From contig JACPRK010000096.1 in the NCBI GenBank assembly GCA_016190005.1, positions 1 to 48,199 of the forward strand: DNA of 48,199 nt. Direction: 5' to 3'. The notes under the pieces were generated by a model that was not told where the DNA came from, searched no databases, and saw only the letters and a program-made list of their open reading frames with translations. Made by a program: the position numbers and the translations under genes. This DNA is from Candidatus Wallbacteria bacterium (GTDB lineage: Bacteria; Muiribacteriota; UBA6191; JACPRK01). This document shows, one piece after another, positions 8,207-15,994 of the stretch; position 1 is the first letter of the stretch; every line of letters starts with the position of its first letter.

Positions 8207-9357
8207 TGGCCCACGAACAGCCGATCTCCCGCGGCTCGCTGCGACCCATCCTCGAACGGCTCGAGGAGCTGATCATCGACGCCGGCCTTTCCGGACTCGA
8301 AGCCGCGGGCGAGTCGATGGCCTTGCAACTCGACGACCTTTCGGCGCGCCTCGAGAAGCTTGCCGAGGGCACCGGCCCGGCGGGCGCCGCCACCGGCACG
8401 GCCACCTTGATCCGCCGCATCCTGAGCCGCGAACTCCCCCGCCCCCACGGCTTCTCCGAGCTGCTCCTCGAAGTCCACGCCATGCTGAGCGAGTTCTGCC
8501 AGGGCGAGGACGTCGGGGCCCGGCTGCCCGCTCTGACGCTCGCGCTCACACCGCAGCCCGAGGGCCCTCCGCAGCCGCCCGCACCACCGCCGGACGTCGG
8601 ACGGATGTTCGTCGCCGAGGCGACCGGCTGCCTCGACCAGGTGGAACAAGCGCTTCTGGAGATGGAGCGGGGGCCGCTGGATGCCGAACAGCTGCGCGAG
8701 CTGGCGCGCGACCTGCACAACATCAAGGGCAGCGCGGGCATGGCCGGCCACGAGGAGCTGGTCTCGCTCTCCCACGCGATGGAAAACCAGGTGCTGGGCC
8801 TGCTTGCCGACGCCGGCGCCGACCGCGCCCGGATCGTCGACTCGCTGTTGAAGGGGCTGGACGAGGCCCGCGCCATCGTCGACCGGCTCCGGCGCGTGGA
8901 GGTCACGCGAGAAGCCGAGGCCGCTTCGCTCGCCGCCGAGAACAGCTACCTCCTCTTCCATGCCGGCGGCCGCAGGCTGGCCGTGAGCCTACGGGAGCTC
9001 GGCCGGGTCGAGCGCGTGCCGCCGAGCGCGGCTGTTCCTTTCACGCCGCCCTTCGTGATAGGCTTGGTCAATCTGGGCGGAGAGCTCCTTCCGCTGGTCG
9101 ATCTGGCCCTGAGACTGGGGTGGTCACCTGGCGAGGAGGAGCCGCGCTGGGTCCTGGTGGTCGGAAAGGGTGAGGAGCGGATCGCTTTGAGAGTCGATCG
9201 AGTGGCCCAGGTCGTGACGTTCGAGGCCGCATGCCTCGTCGCCGCGCCATCGGCGCCCCGGACCGGCGAGCTGCCTCAGACGATGGCACTGGACGAGGGC
9301 GAACCCGTGCCCGTGCTGGATGCCGGCCGAGTGGCCGCCTGGCTCGGCTCGCGCTGA
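8206..9357 (+). CDS. Hpt phosphotransfer domain fused to CheW domain
   Basis: A 383-aa protein. Residues 1-120 are helical with no recognised family (a Pro-rich linker follows at about 110-130). Residues about 130-240 form an Hpt domain with RDLHNIKGSAGMAG; His171 is the predicted phosphorylation site. Residues about 245-383 form a CheW-like SH3 pair (YLLFHAGGRRLAVSL, then GLVNLGGELLPLVDL and a closing VPVLDAGRVAAWLG). Joined functionally to the preceding P1-less CheA, it would supply the missing P1 domain and a receptor-coupling surface. The ATG overlaps the CheA stop (TGATG). Such P1 separation is known in principle from Rhodobacter sphaeroides CheA3/CheA4; the Hpt-CheW partner arrangement here is different. 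Confidence 0.85.
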   Translation: MAHEQPISRGSLRPILERLEELIIDAGLSGLEAAGESMALQLDDLSARLEKLAEGTGPAGAATGTATLIRRILSRELPRPHGFSELLLEVHAMLSEFCQGEDVGARLPALTLALTPQPEGPPQPPAPPPDVGRMFVAEATGCLDQVEQALLEMERGPLDAEQLRELARDLHNIKGSAGMAGHEELVSLSHAMENQVLGLLADAGADRARIVDSLLKGLDEARAIVDRLRRVEVTREAEAASLAAENSYLLFHAGGRRLAVSLRELGRVERVPPSAAVPFTPPFVIGLVNLGGELLPLVDLALRLGWSPGEEEPRWVLVVGKGEERIALRVDRVAQVVTFEAACLVAAPSAPRTGELPQTMALDEGEPVPVLDAGRVAAWLGSR

Positions 9358-9361
9358 TTCG

Positions 9362-9772
9362 ATGCCGCCCGAGATGGCCGCGCGCGCACATCCCTCGGTG
9401 CTGATCGTGGACGATTCGCCCGCCATCCGCGCGGGGCTGCGCCGCATCCTGGAGCCGGCAGGCTACGCCATCGCCGCGGAGGCCGCTGACGGCTCCGAGG
9501 GCGTCGAGAGCTACGCCCGGCTTGCGCCCGACCTCGTGACGATGGACGTGGAGATGCGCCCGATGGACGGCCTCACCGCCCTGCGCGCCATCCGCGCCGC
9601 CGATCCAGCGGCCCGCGTCATTGTCATCACGTCGGCTTATCGCAAGGCCGAGGTGCTCGAGGCGCTCGCGCTCGGAGCGGGCTATGTACTGAGGAAGCCG
9701 CCGAAAGCCGAAAAGCTGATCGAGGCCGCGCGACGCCTGATGGCTCGCAAGCCGGGCCTCCAAACCGCCTGA
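9362..9772 (+). CDS. CheY-like single-domain response regulator
   Basis: A 136-aa receiver domain. The acidic pair and start of the fold read VLIVDDSPAIR, the phospho-acceptor Asp lies in LVTMDVEMRPMDG, the switch Thr in VIVITSAY, and the Lys in YVLRKPPK. No output domain follows, so it should act by protein contact, as CheY does, or as a phosphate sink for the split kinase. The ATG at 9362 is four bases after the Hpt-CheW stop; an ATG at 9374 (MAARAHPSVL) is an alternative because both lie before the fold. It is followed six bases later by the CheB-like gene. Confidence 0.85.
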   Translation: MPPEMAARAHPSVLIVDDSPAIRAGLRRILEPAGYAIAAEAADGSEGVESYARLAPDLVTMDVEMRPMDGLTALRAIRAADPAARVIVITSAYRKAEVLEALALGAGYVLRKPPKAEKLIEAARRLMARKPGLQTA

Positions 9773-9778
9773 GGCAAC

Positions 9779-10894
9779 ATGTCCGAAGCCAAGCACGCCG
9801 TGGTCATCGTGGACGACTCGCCCGTCGTCCGAACCCTGCTAAAACACATCATCGACGGCAGCGCCGACTTCTTCGTCGCCGCGCAGGCCGGTGACGGCCT
9901 CGAGGGCGTCGAGCTCATCAAGAAGCTCCGGCCGGCCGTCGTCACGATGGACGTCCAGATGCCTCGCATGGACGGCCCCAGTGCCATCCAGGAGATCATG
10001 CGCGAGTGCCCGACGCCCATCATCGTCTGCAGCGTGCTGGCCTTCGAGGGAGCGCCGGTCGTGCTCAAGTCGCTGCAATGCGGCGCCTTCGACTTCGTCA
10101 CCAAGCCCAAAAGCGTGCTCAGCGATCCGAACCAGTTCGCCCAGCTGCTGATCGGCAAGCTGCGCGCCGCGCTGTCCGCCAACCGCGAATCGCTGGCCGG
10201 GGCCGAGGACTCGAGCGCTGCCGCCCCGGCGCCGTCGCCCGCGCGCTCGGAGCCCGCCAGCAAAGAGCCCTCGGCGCTCGCGCCGATCGCTGCCGAGCTG
10301 GTCGCGTTCGGGGCCAGCACGGGCGGACCCAAGACGATACTCTCGGTACTGCCCCATTTCCCGGCGGGCTTTCCGGCAGCGATCGTGGTGGCGCTTCAGG
10401 ACGTTCCGACACCCATCCTCAAACTGATCGCCGATCAGCTCTCCAAGGTCTGCAAGCTGCCGGTCGACATGGCCACTCCGGACCGCCCGATCGAGCGCGG
10501 ACGGATCCTGCTCGTCTCCGGGGAGCACCACGCCATGGTCATCCGCGGCGCCGAGCGCGATCCGATCCTGAAGCTGATCGAGAAGAACCAGTCGACCGAG
10601 CAGTCCCCCGCCCTGAACGGCCTCTTCTCCAGCGTGGCCGTCGCCTGCCCCGGAAAGGCAGTCGGAGTGCTGCTCACGGGAACCGGCAAAGATGGTGCCC
10701 TGGGCATCAAAAAGATCCGGCAATCCGGCGGCCGGACCATTGCTGAAGATCGGCGGACCGCGGTAGTCTTCGACAAGCCCGCCGCGGCTATCGCCCTCGA
10801 CGTTGTCGACCTGGTGCTGCCGTCGCCGCGAATCGTGGAGGGAATCCTGAAACTGACCGCTTACGAACCGGCTGCCACCGCGACAGCGCGCTAG
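9779..10894 (+). CDS. cheB: CheB-like receiver-methylesterase with His-to-Asp change in the triad
   Basis: A 371-aa protein with CheB architecture: receiver domain (1-120; acidic DDS, phospho-acceptor Asp58 in TMDVQMPRMDG), an Ala/Pro linker (140-165), then the methylesterase/deamidase domain. Of the catalytic triad, Ser180 (GASTGGP) and Asp305 (LTGTGKDGA) are present, but the position of the catalytic His, normally VQHMP, reads LQDVP with Asp208 (codon GAC). Other parts such as GLFSSVA and the final strand are retained. The change should abolish or strongly reduce methylesterase activity. No CheR is encoded in the window, which fits a system that no longer uses receptor methylation. GAGG five bases upstream supports the ATG. 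Confidence 0.85.
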   Translation: MSEAKHAVVIVDDSPVVRTLLKHIIDGSADFFVAAQAGDGLEGVELIKKLRPAVVTMDVQMPRMDGPSAIQEIMRECPTPIIVCSVLAFEGAPVVLKSLQCGAFDFVTKPKSVLSDPNQFAQLLIGKLRAALSANRESLAGAEDSSAAAPAPSPARSEPASKEPSALAPIAAELVAFGASTGGPKTILSVLPHFPAGFPAAIVVALQDVPTPILKLIADQLSKVCKLPVDMATPDRPIERGRILLVSGEHHAMVIRGAERDPILKLIEKNQSTEQSPALNGLFSSVAVACPGKAVGVLLTGTGKDGALGIKKIRQSGGRTIAEDRRTAVVFDKPAAAIALDVVDLVLPSPRIVEGILKLTAYEPAATATAR

Positions 10895-10915
10895 CCGGCT
10901 GACGACCCGACGAGT

Positions 10916-11503
10916 ATGGACCCAACTCAGAAGCGAATCCTGATAGTCGACGACGAGGCCGACATCCGCGCAATGCTCAAGCGGGCTATCGAGCGAACGC
11001 TCAAGATCCCCGCCGACACGGCCTCGAGCGGGCTCGAGGCCTTGGAGCAGATCCGGGAGACCCGATACGACCTGATGGTCACCGATCTGTCGATGCCCGA
11101 GATGGACGGCCTGGCCCTTTTCCGGGCCGTCAAGGAGCGCCATCCCGAAATCCAGGTCATCGTCCTGACGGCCACGGCCTCGGTGGAGACCTCGATGGCC
11201 GCCGTCAAGAGCCACGTCTACTCCTACCTCACCAAGCCGATCTCGATGGACCGCTTCATCAAGGAAGTCGAAGCGGCCCTCGCAGCCCTCGAGGCCAGCC
11301 GGCCGACCCCGGCCACCCGAGATCTCGCCTCCGTGCTGGCCGCAGTCGACAAGGCCGCCGCCGACATCGGCGCGAAGATCGACCGCCTGGCCGGCCAGGC
11401 CCCCGTCGAAGCCCTGGTCGAGCTCAAGGGCCTCTCGGTCCACCTCAAGGAGCAGCTCGGCTACCTGCGCATCCTCGTCGGCGACGGCCGCCCCCCCGCC
11501 TAG
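10916..11503 (+). CDS. Response regulator with helical C-terminal extension
   Basis: A 195-aa protein: receiver domain in residues 1-125 with ILIVDDEADIR, phospho-acceptor Asp in MVTDLSMPEMDG, IVLTATAS and YLTKPIS. Residues 130-195 form predicted amphipathic helices (Ala/Leu/Lys-rich) with no DNA-binding motif that I recognise. It ends the chemosensory operon, 21 bp after the CheB-like gene. Because the output is not DNA-binding, it may contact a motor, pilus or other partner protein. Confidence 0.83.
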   Translation: MDPTQKRILIVDDEADIRAMLKRAIERTLKIPADTASSGLEALEQIRETRYDLMVTDLSMPEMDGLALFRAVKERHPEIQVIVLTATASVETSMAAVKSHVYSYLTKPISMDRFIKEVEAALAALEASRPTPATRDLASVLAAVDKAAADIGAKIDRLAGQAPVEALVELKGLSVHLKEQLGYLRILVGDGRPPA

Positions 11504-11530
11504 AGCCAAGGCGGCACCGCGTCCCGACAA

Positions 11531-11596
11531 GCGAAAACGGGGACTGGCTCCGAATCCGAGTCTCTCCCGGATTCGGTGCCTGCACCCCGCTTTCGC
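11531..11596. repeat. Nested inverted repeat between convergent genes
   Basis: Outer 12-bp arms (11531-11542 and 11585-11596) match at 11 of 12 positions; inner 9-bp arms CCGAATCCG (11550-11558) and CGGATTCGG (11568-11576) are perfect, around a 9-base loop. It lies between the last chemosensory gene and the convergent FAD oxidoreductase gene. No T-run follows, so it could be a bidirectional terminator or a REP-like palindrome. Its GGGGACTGGCTCCG segment resembles intergenic palindromes seen in other genomes, but I cannot verify that. Confidence 0.6.
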
Positions 11597-11602
11597 GCCG
11601 CG

Positions 11603-12970
11603 TCACACCGCGTCGGTCGGCATCATGCGCCGCATCCACGCGCGGTAGTCGCCGTCGAATCCGACCTTCTGCTGCAGCTCCCGGATGCGACCGTGGATGC
11701 GCTCCCGAAGCGGCTCGGTCATCTGTGGCAGCTGGGCGATGGCCTCGGCGACGCTGCCGGCCTGGCCGTGGACTTTCGACTCGGTCTTGCCGAAGAGCGT
11801 CTCGGGCAGGACCGCGGCCCCCTCCGGGGCGACCTTCAAGTAGTCGCGCGCCACCAACCCGGCGATCGTGGCGCTGTGCTTGCGCGAGACGGCGATGTTG
11901 CCCTTGCCGGTCACCACATTGCCGACGCCGAACACGTTGTCGTAGCCGGAGAGCTTGGCCGCGCCATCCTCCGCGAAAATGTAGAACTCGCCCTTCTGCG
12001 GGACGCCAGGGATCGGCTCCGGAATGGAGCCGATGGAGCTGATGATCATGCTGGCGCGCTTCTCGACCTCGGTTCCTGGCAGCTTCAGGACCTTGCCGTC
12101 CTTGATCTCGGTGCGGATGAAGCGCAGGCCCACCAGCTTGCCATTCTCGAGCAGGAAGCCGGTCGGCAGGTGGAGCGGCTCGAAGCGGAACAGGAACTTC
12201 GTCATCGCGTTCTGGAGCAGCCGCTCGCGGACCTCCTCGGTCTTCTTGCGCTCCTCGGGGGTCGCATTTTCCTTGTAGGCGGCAACCGGCATGTCGAGGG
12301 CGCGCCGCCGGTAGTAGAGCGTGCACCCCTTTACTCCCAGATCCTCGAGCGTCAGACCGTGCTCCTTGAGAACCGCCGCGATGCCCTTGTGCTCCAGGTG
12401 CAGCATGGAGTGATTGTGCCCACGTGCGCGTAGCGCCCGGCCCACCAGCTCCAGCATGACGATCTTCACGACGTCGTAGGACGCAAGCCCGCCGCCCAGG
12501 ACCATGCAATCGTCCTCGATGGTGTAGCGCGGACCGTCGTACCCCTTCTCCTCGTAATGGTTGAACCAGTAGACGAGCGGGTTCTGGTACACCAGCCCTT
12601 TGCCCACGTAGTCGTCGAGGCCGTCGATCCCCACGGGACGGTCCTTCCAGGCCCCGTTGGCCAAAAGCACGGCGCTGAAGCCCCAGTGCTTCGCCAGATC
12701 CTCGAAGGACACGTCTCGGCCCAGCTTCACCCCGGGCACGAAGTGCACGTTCGGGCGCTCCAGCTTGGCGTTGATGCGCTCGTACTCCTGCGCTCTCTGC
12801 TTGTCATGCCAGCGCGGCAGCCCGTCCTCGATCTTCCCGTACGGCTTCATGTTCTGCTCGAGCACGACGACCTCGATGCCGCGGTCTGCCAGCGTCGCGG
12901 CCGCCTCGGCTCCCGAGACGGCTCCACCCACGACGGCTACGATGTACTTGGACTGGCTCTCGACAACCAT
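11603..12970 (-). CDS. FAD/NAD(P)-dependent oxidoreductase
   Basis: A 455-aa two-Rossmann oxidoreductase of the pyridine nucleotide/GltD-like superfamily. The N-terminal FAD motif is VVGGAVSGAEAAATLADRG ending in the acidic VVVLEQ strand; a second dinucleotide motif VLGGGLAS sits at about 157-164; the late FAD segment reads NVFGVGNVVTGKGNIAV, with Asn where most relatives have the Asp of the GD motif. No Fe-S Cys cluster is present, so electrons probably pass to or from a separate ferredoxin or synthase subunit. The ATG at 12970 is chosen because AAGGAG lies ten bases upstream; an upstream start at 13012 would add 14 residues. It is cytoplasmic, with no operon partner nearby. Substrate unknown. 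Confidence 0.75.
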   Translation of the reverse strand: MVVESQSKYIVAVVGGAVSGAEAAATLADRGIEVVVLEQNMKPYGKIEDGLPRWHDKQRAQEYERINAKLERPNVHFVPGVKLGRDVSFEDLAKHWGFSAVLLANGAWKDRPVGIDGLDDYVGKGLVYQNPLVYWFNHYEEKGYDGPRYTIEDDCMVLGGGLASYDVVKIVMLELVGRALRARGHNHSMLHLEHKGIAAVLKEHGLTLEDLGVKGCTLYYRRRALDMPVAAYKENATPEERKKTEEVRERLLQNAMTKFLFRFEPLHLPTGFLLENGKLVGLRFIRTEIKDGKVLKLPGTEVEKRASMIISSIGSIPEPIPGVPQKGEFYIFAEDGAAKLSGYDNVFGVGNVVTGKGNIAVSRKHSATIAGLVARDYLKVAPEGAAVLPETLFGKTESKVHGQAGSVAEAIAQLPQMTEPLRERIHGRIRELQQKVGFDGDYRAWMRRMMPTDAV

Positions 12971-13032
12971 GACTCTCTCGCTCCTTGCCATGCCTTGGGT
13001 GACGGCAATCACGCCGCCCCCGGCAGATCACA

Positions 13033-13045
13033 GGACAGACTGTCC
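13033..13045. promoter_or_regulatory. Perfect 6-1-6 palindrome upstream of the oxidoreductase gene
   Basis: GGACAG-A-CTGTCC lies about 63 bases before the ATG of the FAD oxidoreductase. A dyad of this size in the upstream region could be a regulator half-site pair. The remaining 230 bp between 12971 and 13200 shows no other gene or clear -35/-10 pair. Confidence 0.25.
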
Positions 13046-13200
13046 GGGAGGACGCCCGCTCGAGGAAACGCTCGGGCCGTCCGAAGCGCCGGACCGCCCT
13101 TCACGGTAGTACGGCGCCCGTTCGAAGTAAACGGCAGCTCACGCAAGCCGCGACGCGGACTCGCGCAAGATCCGCGCCACACACGCCACGGTGGGCGTCG

Positions 13201-13941
13201 CTACCGGCCGCGGCCGAACGTGTAGACCATGCCGAGCCCGACCTGGAGGTCGTCCAGGTTGAACCGGCTGTCGGGGCCGTAGATGTACTTGGCAAACACG
13301 TCGAAGTCGACGCGACGCCCCGGAAACTCGACTCCCCCGAAGACCGTGAAGACGTTCTGGTTGAACGTTCCCGCACCGCGCCGATTCACCTCGGCGTTGC
13401 CGATCCCGATCCCGTAGTAGGGATGGTGCTTCAGCCGGAAAGCCGGCGAGCCCGCGGCGAACGCCTCGATGGCCAGCTCGACCATCTGCACGTCGGCCGT
13501 GCTGCCGTTCCAGAAGCCGTACGAGGCCTCGTAGCCCAGCTGGAAGTACTCCCCGTGCCGATCCGGCAGCTTGTACCGAAGCCCGATGCTGCTGGCCAGC
13601 GCTCCGCCCGAAGGCTCGTTTGCTGTGGGGTTGTACCCCGCCAGCCGCCAGAAGGCTGCCCATTCGCTCTCGAAGGGCAGTGAGGTCCTCAGGCCGAACT
13701 CCTCGATCAGCATGCCGCCCTTCTGGGGCCGCGGCTGATCCTGCACTGGCGGCAGCGGAATCTCCTCCGTGGTGACCACCTCGGAGACTTCCTGCGAGGC
13801 CGCATCGCTGGCTTCCCGCGCCAGCAGGTCCTCGTCGAAATCCGCGACCGGCGGCTCGGCGGGCGCGGACGCCTTCGCCAGCACCCAGCCGGGCGCAGCC
13901 AGCGCCAACGCGATACAGAGAAACCCGGTGCGAATGAGCAT
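13201..13941 (-). CDS. Predicted outer-membrane beta-barrel protein
   Basis: A 246-aa exported protein. Residues 1-22 are a Sec signal peptide (hydrophobic core LCIALALAAPGWVLA). A Pro/Glu-rich linker follows (about 25-75), then alternating hydrophobic strands rich in Tyr, Phe and Gly, such as GLRYKL, YFQLGYEASYGFWNG, PYYGIGIGNAEV, VFTVFGGVEF and VFAKYIYGP, ending with VGLGMVYTFGRGR. This looks like an eight-stranded OmpA/OmpX-type barrel, although the last residue is Arg rather than the usual aromatic. No peptidoglycan-binding domain. Function unknown; it is not tightly linked to neighbours (230 bp and 83 bp gaps). Confidence 0.65.
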   Translation of the reverse strand: MLIRTGFLCIALALAAPGWVLAKASAPAEPPVADFDEDLLAREASDAASQEVSEVVTTEEIPLPPVQDQPRPQKGGMLIEEFGLRTSLPFESEWAAFWRLAGYNPTANEPSGGALASSIGLRYKLPDRHGEYFQLGYEASYGFWNGSTADVQMVELAIEAFAAGSPAFRLKHHPYYGIGIGNAEVNRRGAGTFNQNVFTVFGGVEFPGRRVDFDVFAKYIYGPDSRFNLDDLQVGLGMVYTFGRGR

Positions 13942-14024
13942 GCGATCGATCCACCTATCGGCCCCCGCTGCCGTCCAGCGGAGTCGTCAGGCGTTCGAAT
14001 CGCGCCCAAGGCTCGAAACGGAGA

Positions 14025-15062
14025 CTAGTACCCGTCCTCGGCCAGCCGCGTCGCCAGCGCCTCGTAGAGCCCCTTGGCGTCAAAGGTGGTCAACCAGCCC
14101 ATCTCGTCCAGATGATCGGCGTCGAGGTCCCCGAGGTACTGCCCCCGGCGCGCGGACGACATCCCGACCATGCCGTCGGTTCGCCCGGCCAGCTCCGGTC
14201 TGAGCCACTCCCTGGGCAAGTCGCGCAACGCTTCCTGGAACCCCTTCTCCGAAAGTGCGTGCACCAGCCGGCCGTCTCCGGCCGCCAGCTTCCGCAACGC
14301 CTTGCCGTCGCCCGCGTCGAGCGGTTGGCGCAAGAGCGTCTTCTCCAGAGCCCGGTTGATGGCGTGCGTCGCCATCAGAGGGACGAAGTAGTTGCGGAAC
14401 TTCTGGGCCCCGGCCAGGCTCCTGTAGACCACGCGCGGGTCGTCGGGCACGGCAGGGTTGAACGTCAGCTCCATGTGACGCACGGACAGATCATGGAAAC
14501 CCGCGAGGTCGATGCCGAGCGCCTTCGCCAGCTTCTCGATGCTCGGAAACCGCTGCTGGGCGTAGTAAACGAACCAGTCGGCCAGGAGCGTGCCGTGGTT
14601 CGGCGTGCTCACCATCGTGACCGAGGCGATCCGGTCGGCCATCCCGAGCCGGGCGATCATGTAGCGTGTGTCGAGGCCGCCCATGCTGTGGGCTAGGATG
14701 TTCACCTTGCCGTCGGGGTACCGGCGCCGGATCTGTTCGGCCAGCGCGGTCGCGCGCGCCTCGATGCTGCCGGTCGGCGGAACGTCGGAGGTGAACACGT
14801 CGAACCCGCGCTCCCTCAAGTGCTGCTCGATTCCGTGGAAGTATCGGACCTCGATCGGCCCCCACCGGAGCTTGTCGAAGCCACAGATGCCGTGCGCCAG
14901 GACAATCGGATACCGGGTCGGAGTCGCCTTGTCGACGAAAGGCCGGAACAACCGCCGGAACAAGCCCGTCCGCAGGTTGAACGTCCCGAACGGCTCCTCG
15001 GCGGGCAACGCCGAGGCCATCAAGACAAGAGCCAGAACCGTTGTAGAAATCGCGCGAGTCAT
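14025..15062 (-). CDS. Secreted triacylglycerol lipase-like alpha/beta hydrolase
   Basis: A 345-aa hydrolase of the Pseudomonas family I lipase type. A signal peptide covers residues 1-21 (TTVLALVLMASALPA). The oxyanion segment is IVLAHGICGFDKL (about 54-65), the nucleophile elbow is AHSMGG with Ser126, and the C-terminal part has GRTDGMVGMSS with Asp296 and DHLDEMGW with His317, matching the D-G-x-V-G and H-L-D-E motifs of those lipases. It should hydrolyse long-chain acylglycerols or related esters in the periplasm or outside. The ATG at 15062 is chosen because it begins the signal peptide; a promoter-like pair lies just upstream and no Shine-Dalgarno is visible. No lipase foldase gene is nearby. 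Confidence 0.85.
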   Translation of the reverse strand: MTRAISTTVLALVLMASALPAEEPFGTFNLRTGLFRRLFRPFVDKATPTRYPIVLAHGICGFDKLRWGPIEVRYFHGIEQHLRERGFDVFTSDVPPTGSIEARATALAEQIRRRYPDGKVNILAHSMGGLDTRYMIARLGMADRIASVTMVSTPNHGTLLADWFVYYAQQRFPSIEKLAKALGIDLAGFHDLSVRHMELTFNPAVPDDPRVVYRSLAGAQKFRNYFVPLMATHAINRALEKTLLRQPLDAGDGKALRKLAAGDGRLVHALSEKGFQEALRDLPREWLRPELAGRTDGMVGMSSARRGQYLGDLDADHLDEMGWLTTFDAKGLYEALATRLAEDGY

Positions 15063-15078
15063 ACGAGCGAAGCGCGAA

Positions 15079-15107
15079 AGGATAGCAGAAGAATCTCCTG
15101 CTGACAA
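15079..15107 (-). promoter_or_regulatory. Promoter of the lipase gene
   Basis: On the minus strand TTGTCA (15107-15102) is followed after exactly 17 bp by TATCCT (15084-15079). The predicted transcription start is near 15072, leaving a leader of only about ten bases before the ATG at 15062, which fits the absence of a Shine-Dalgarno. Confidence 0.45.
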
Positions 15108-15128
15108 GCCGATAGTCAGGAGATGACG

Positions 15129-15971
15129 ATGGTGCGGAATCGCACGGCGCCTGTTGCGCTCCTGGCCCTGTTCGCGGCCGGGGCGGTTTCCGTCTGGTCG
15201 GCCGAACCTGCGCCGGCCACGGTGGAGGCCGGGTTCCGGCGGCTCTGGGAGCGGCCGGGACTGCTCCTCGACGCGGGGCTGAACCGGCCGCCGCCGGGCG
15301 AAGGGCCGGTCGTGCTACGGGCCCTGGAGTTCACGGCCCGTTCGAGCCGCCTGGTCTCGGTCGCGTGGACCCCGGCCGCCTCTGGGGGAAGCGACGGCCC
15401 GGTTCGCGGGACGCTGGCGGCGCGCGTGGCGGGCGTGATGCCCCCATCCACCAGGACGCTCGAAATCGACCTGGTGGCCGTGGGGCTGGGCCTGGACCGG
15501 GAGGCGCTGCGAACGCGCGGGGCCATCCGCCTGGTCGAACCGGGCCGCTATCGCGCAACCTCGCGGCTGCCCTTCGACCTCATGGAGCTGCTCAACAAGG
15601 GCACGCGCCTGGGCGAGGAAGGTGGAGCGCTCGTGGCATCCGGCCGCCGCAAGGTGCTGCTCTTCGAGCTTCCGTTCCGCCTGGAAGGCCCGCTCGCCGC
15701 CGTCGACCGCGTACACGTGACGCTGGCGCCGACCCAGCTGTCCCTGGCCAGCATCCCGGCGCCTGGCCCGATCCGAAACGCGCTCGTCGATGCCGTCAAT
15801 CCCGTCTTCTGCATCGACGCCGCGCTCGGCCCCCTGCGCCACCTGCTCTTCGCCGAGGTCGACTCCGTGCGCGTCGAACCCACCGCCGTCGCCGTGACCG
15901 TCGCCGGCCACCCGCGCCTCCCGGGTGATCCGGAGCCCGGCCCCCCGCACCACCCGCCGCGCCAGCGGTGA
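15129..15971 (+). CDS. Exported protein of unknown function, possibly lipid-binding
   Basis: A 280-aa protein with a signal peptide (residues 1-24, APVALLALFAAGAVSVWSA). The rest alternates short hydrophobic strands with polar turns; the segment with DLMELLNKGTRL and LVDAVNPVFCID followed by VRVEPTAVAVTVAG recalls LmeA/DUF2993-type or other lipid-binding beta-rich periplasmic proteins, but this is only a pattern impression. AGGAG at 15118-15122 is six bases before the ATG at 15129, so I prefer it over the ATG at 15123, which touches the AGGAG. Divergent from the lipase; it converges with the permease gene, 23 bp away. The Pro/His-rich end is low-complexity. Confidence 0.6.
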   Translation: MVRNRTAPVALLALFAAGAVSVWSAEPAPATVEAGFRRLWERPGLLLDAGLNRPPPGEGPVVLRALEFTARSSRLVSVAWTPAASGGSDGPVRGTLAARVAGVMPPSTRTLEIDLVAVGLGLDREALRTRGAIRLVEPGRYRATSRLPFDLMELLNKGTRLGEEGGALVASGRRKVLLFELPFRLEGPLAAVDRVHVTLAPTQLSLASIPAPGPIRNALVDAVNPVFCIDAALGPLRHLLFAEVDSVRVEPTAVAVTVAGHPRLPGDPEPGPPHHPPRQR

Positions 15972-15994
15972 GGGAACGGCGGGAGGCCCTGAAC

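Noticed and set aside
9779-10894. Another His in CheB (GEHHAM) replacing the catalytic His
   Set aside because: That His lies about 45 residues later, outside the QHMP loop, and is not at the triad position in the family.
9839-11530. 563-codon antisense frame over cheB and the last response regulator
   Set aside because: Same composition artefact: the sense genes have receiver and methylesterase motifs and proper spacing.
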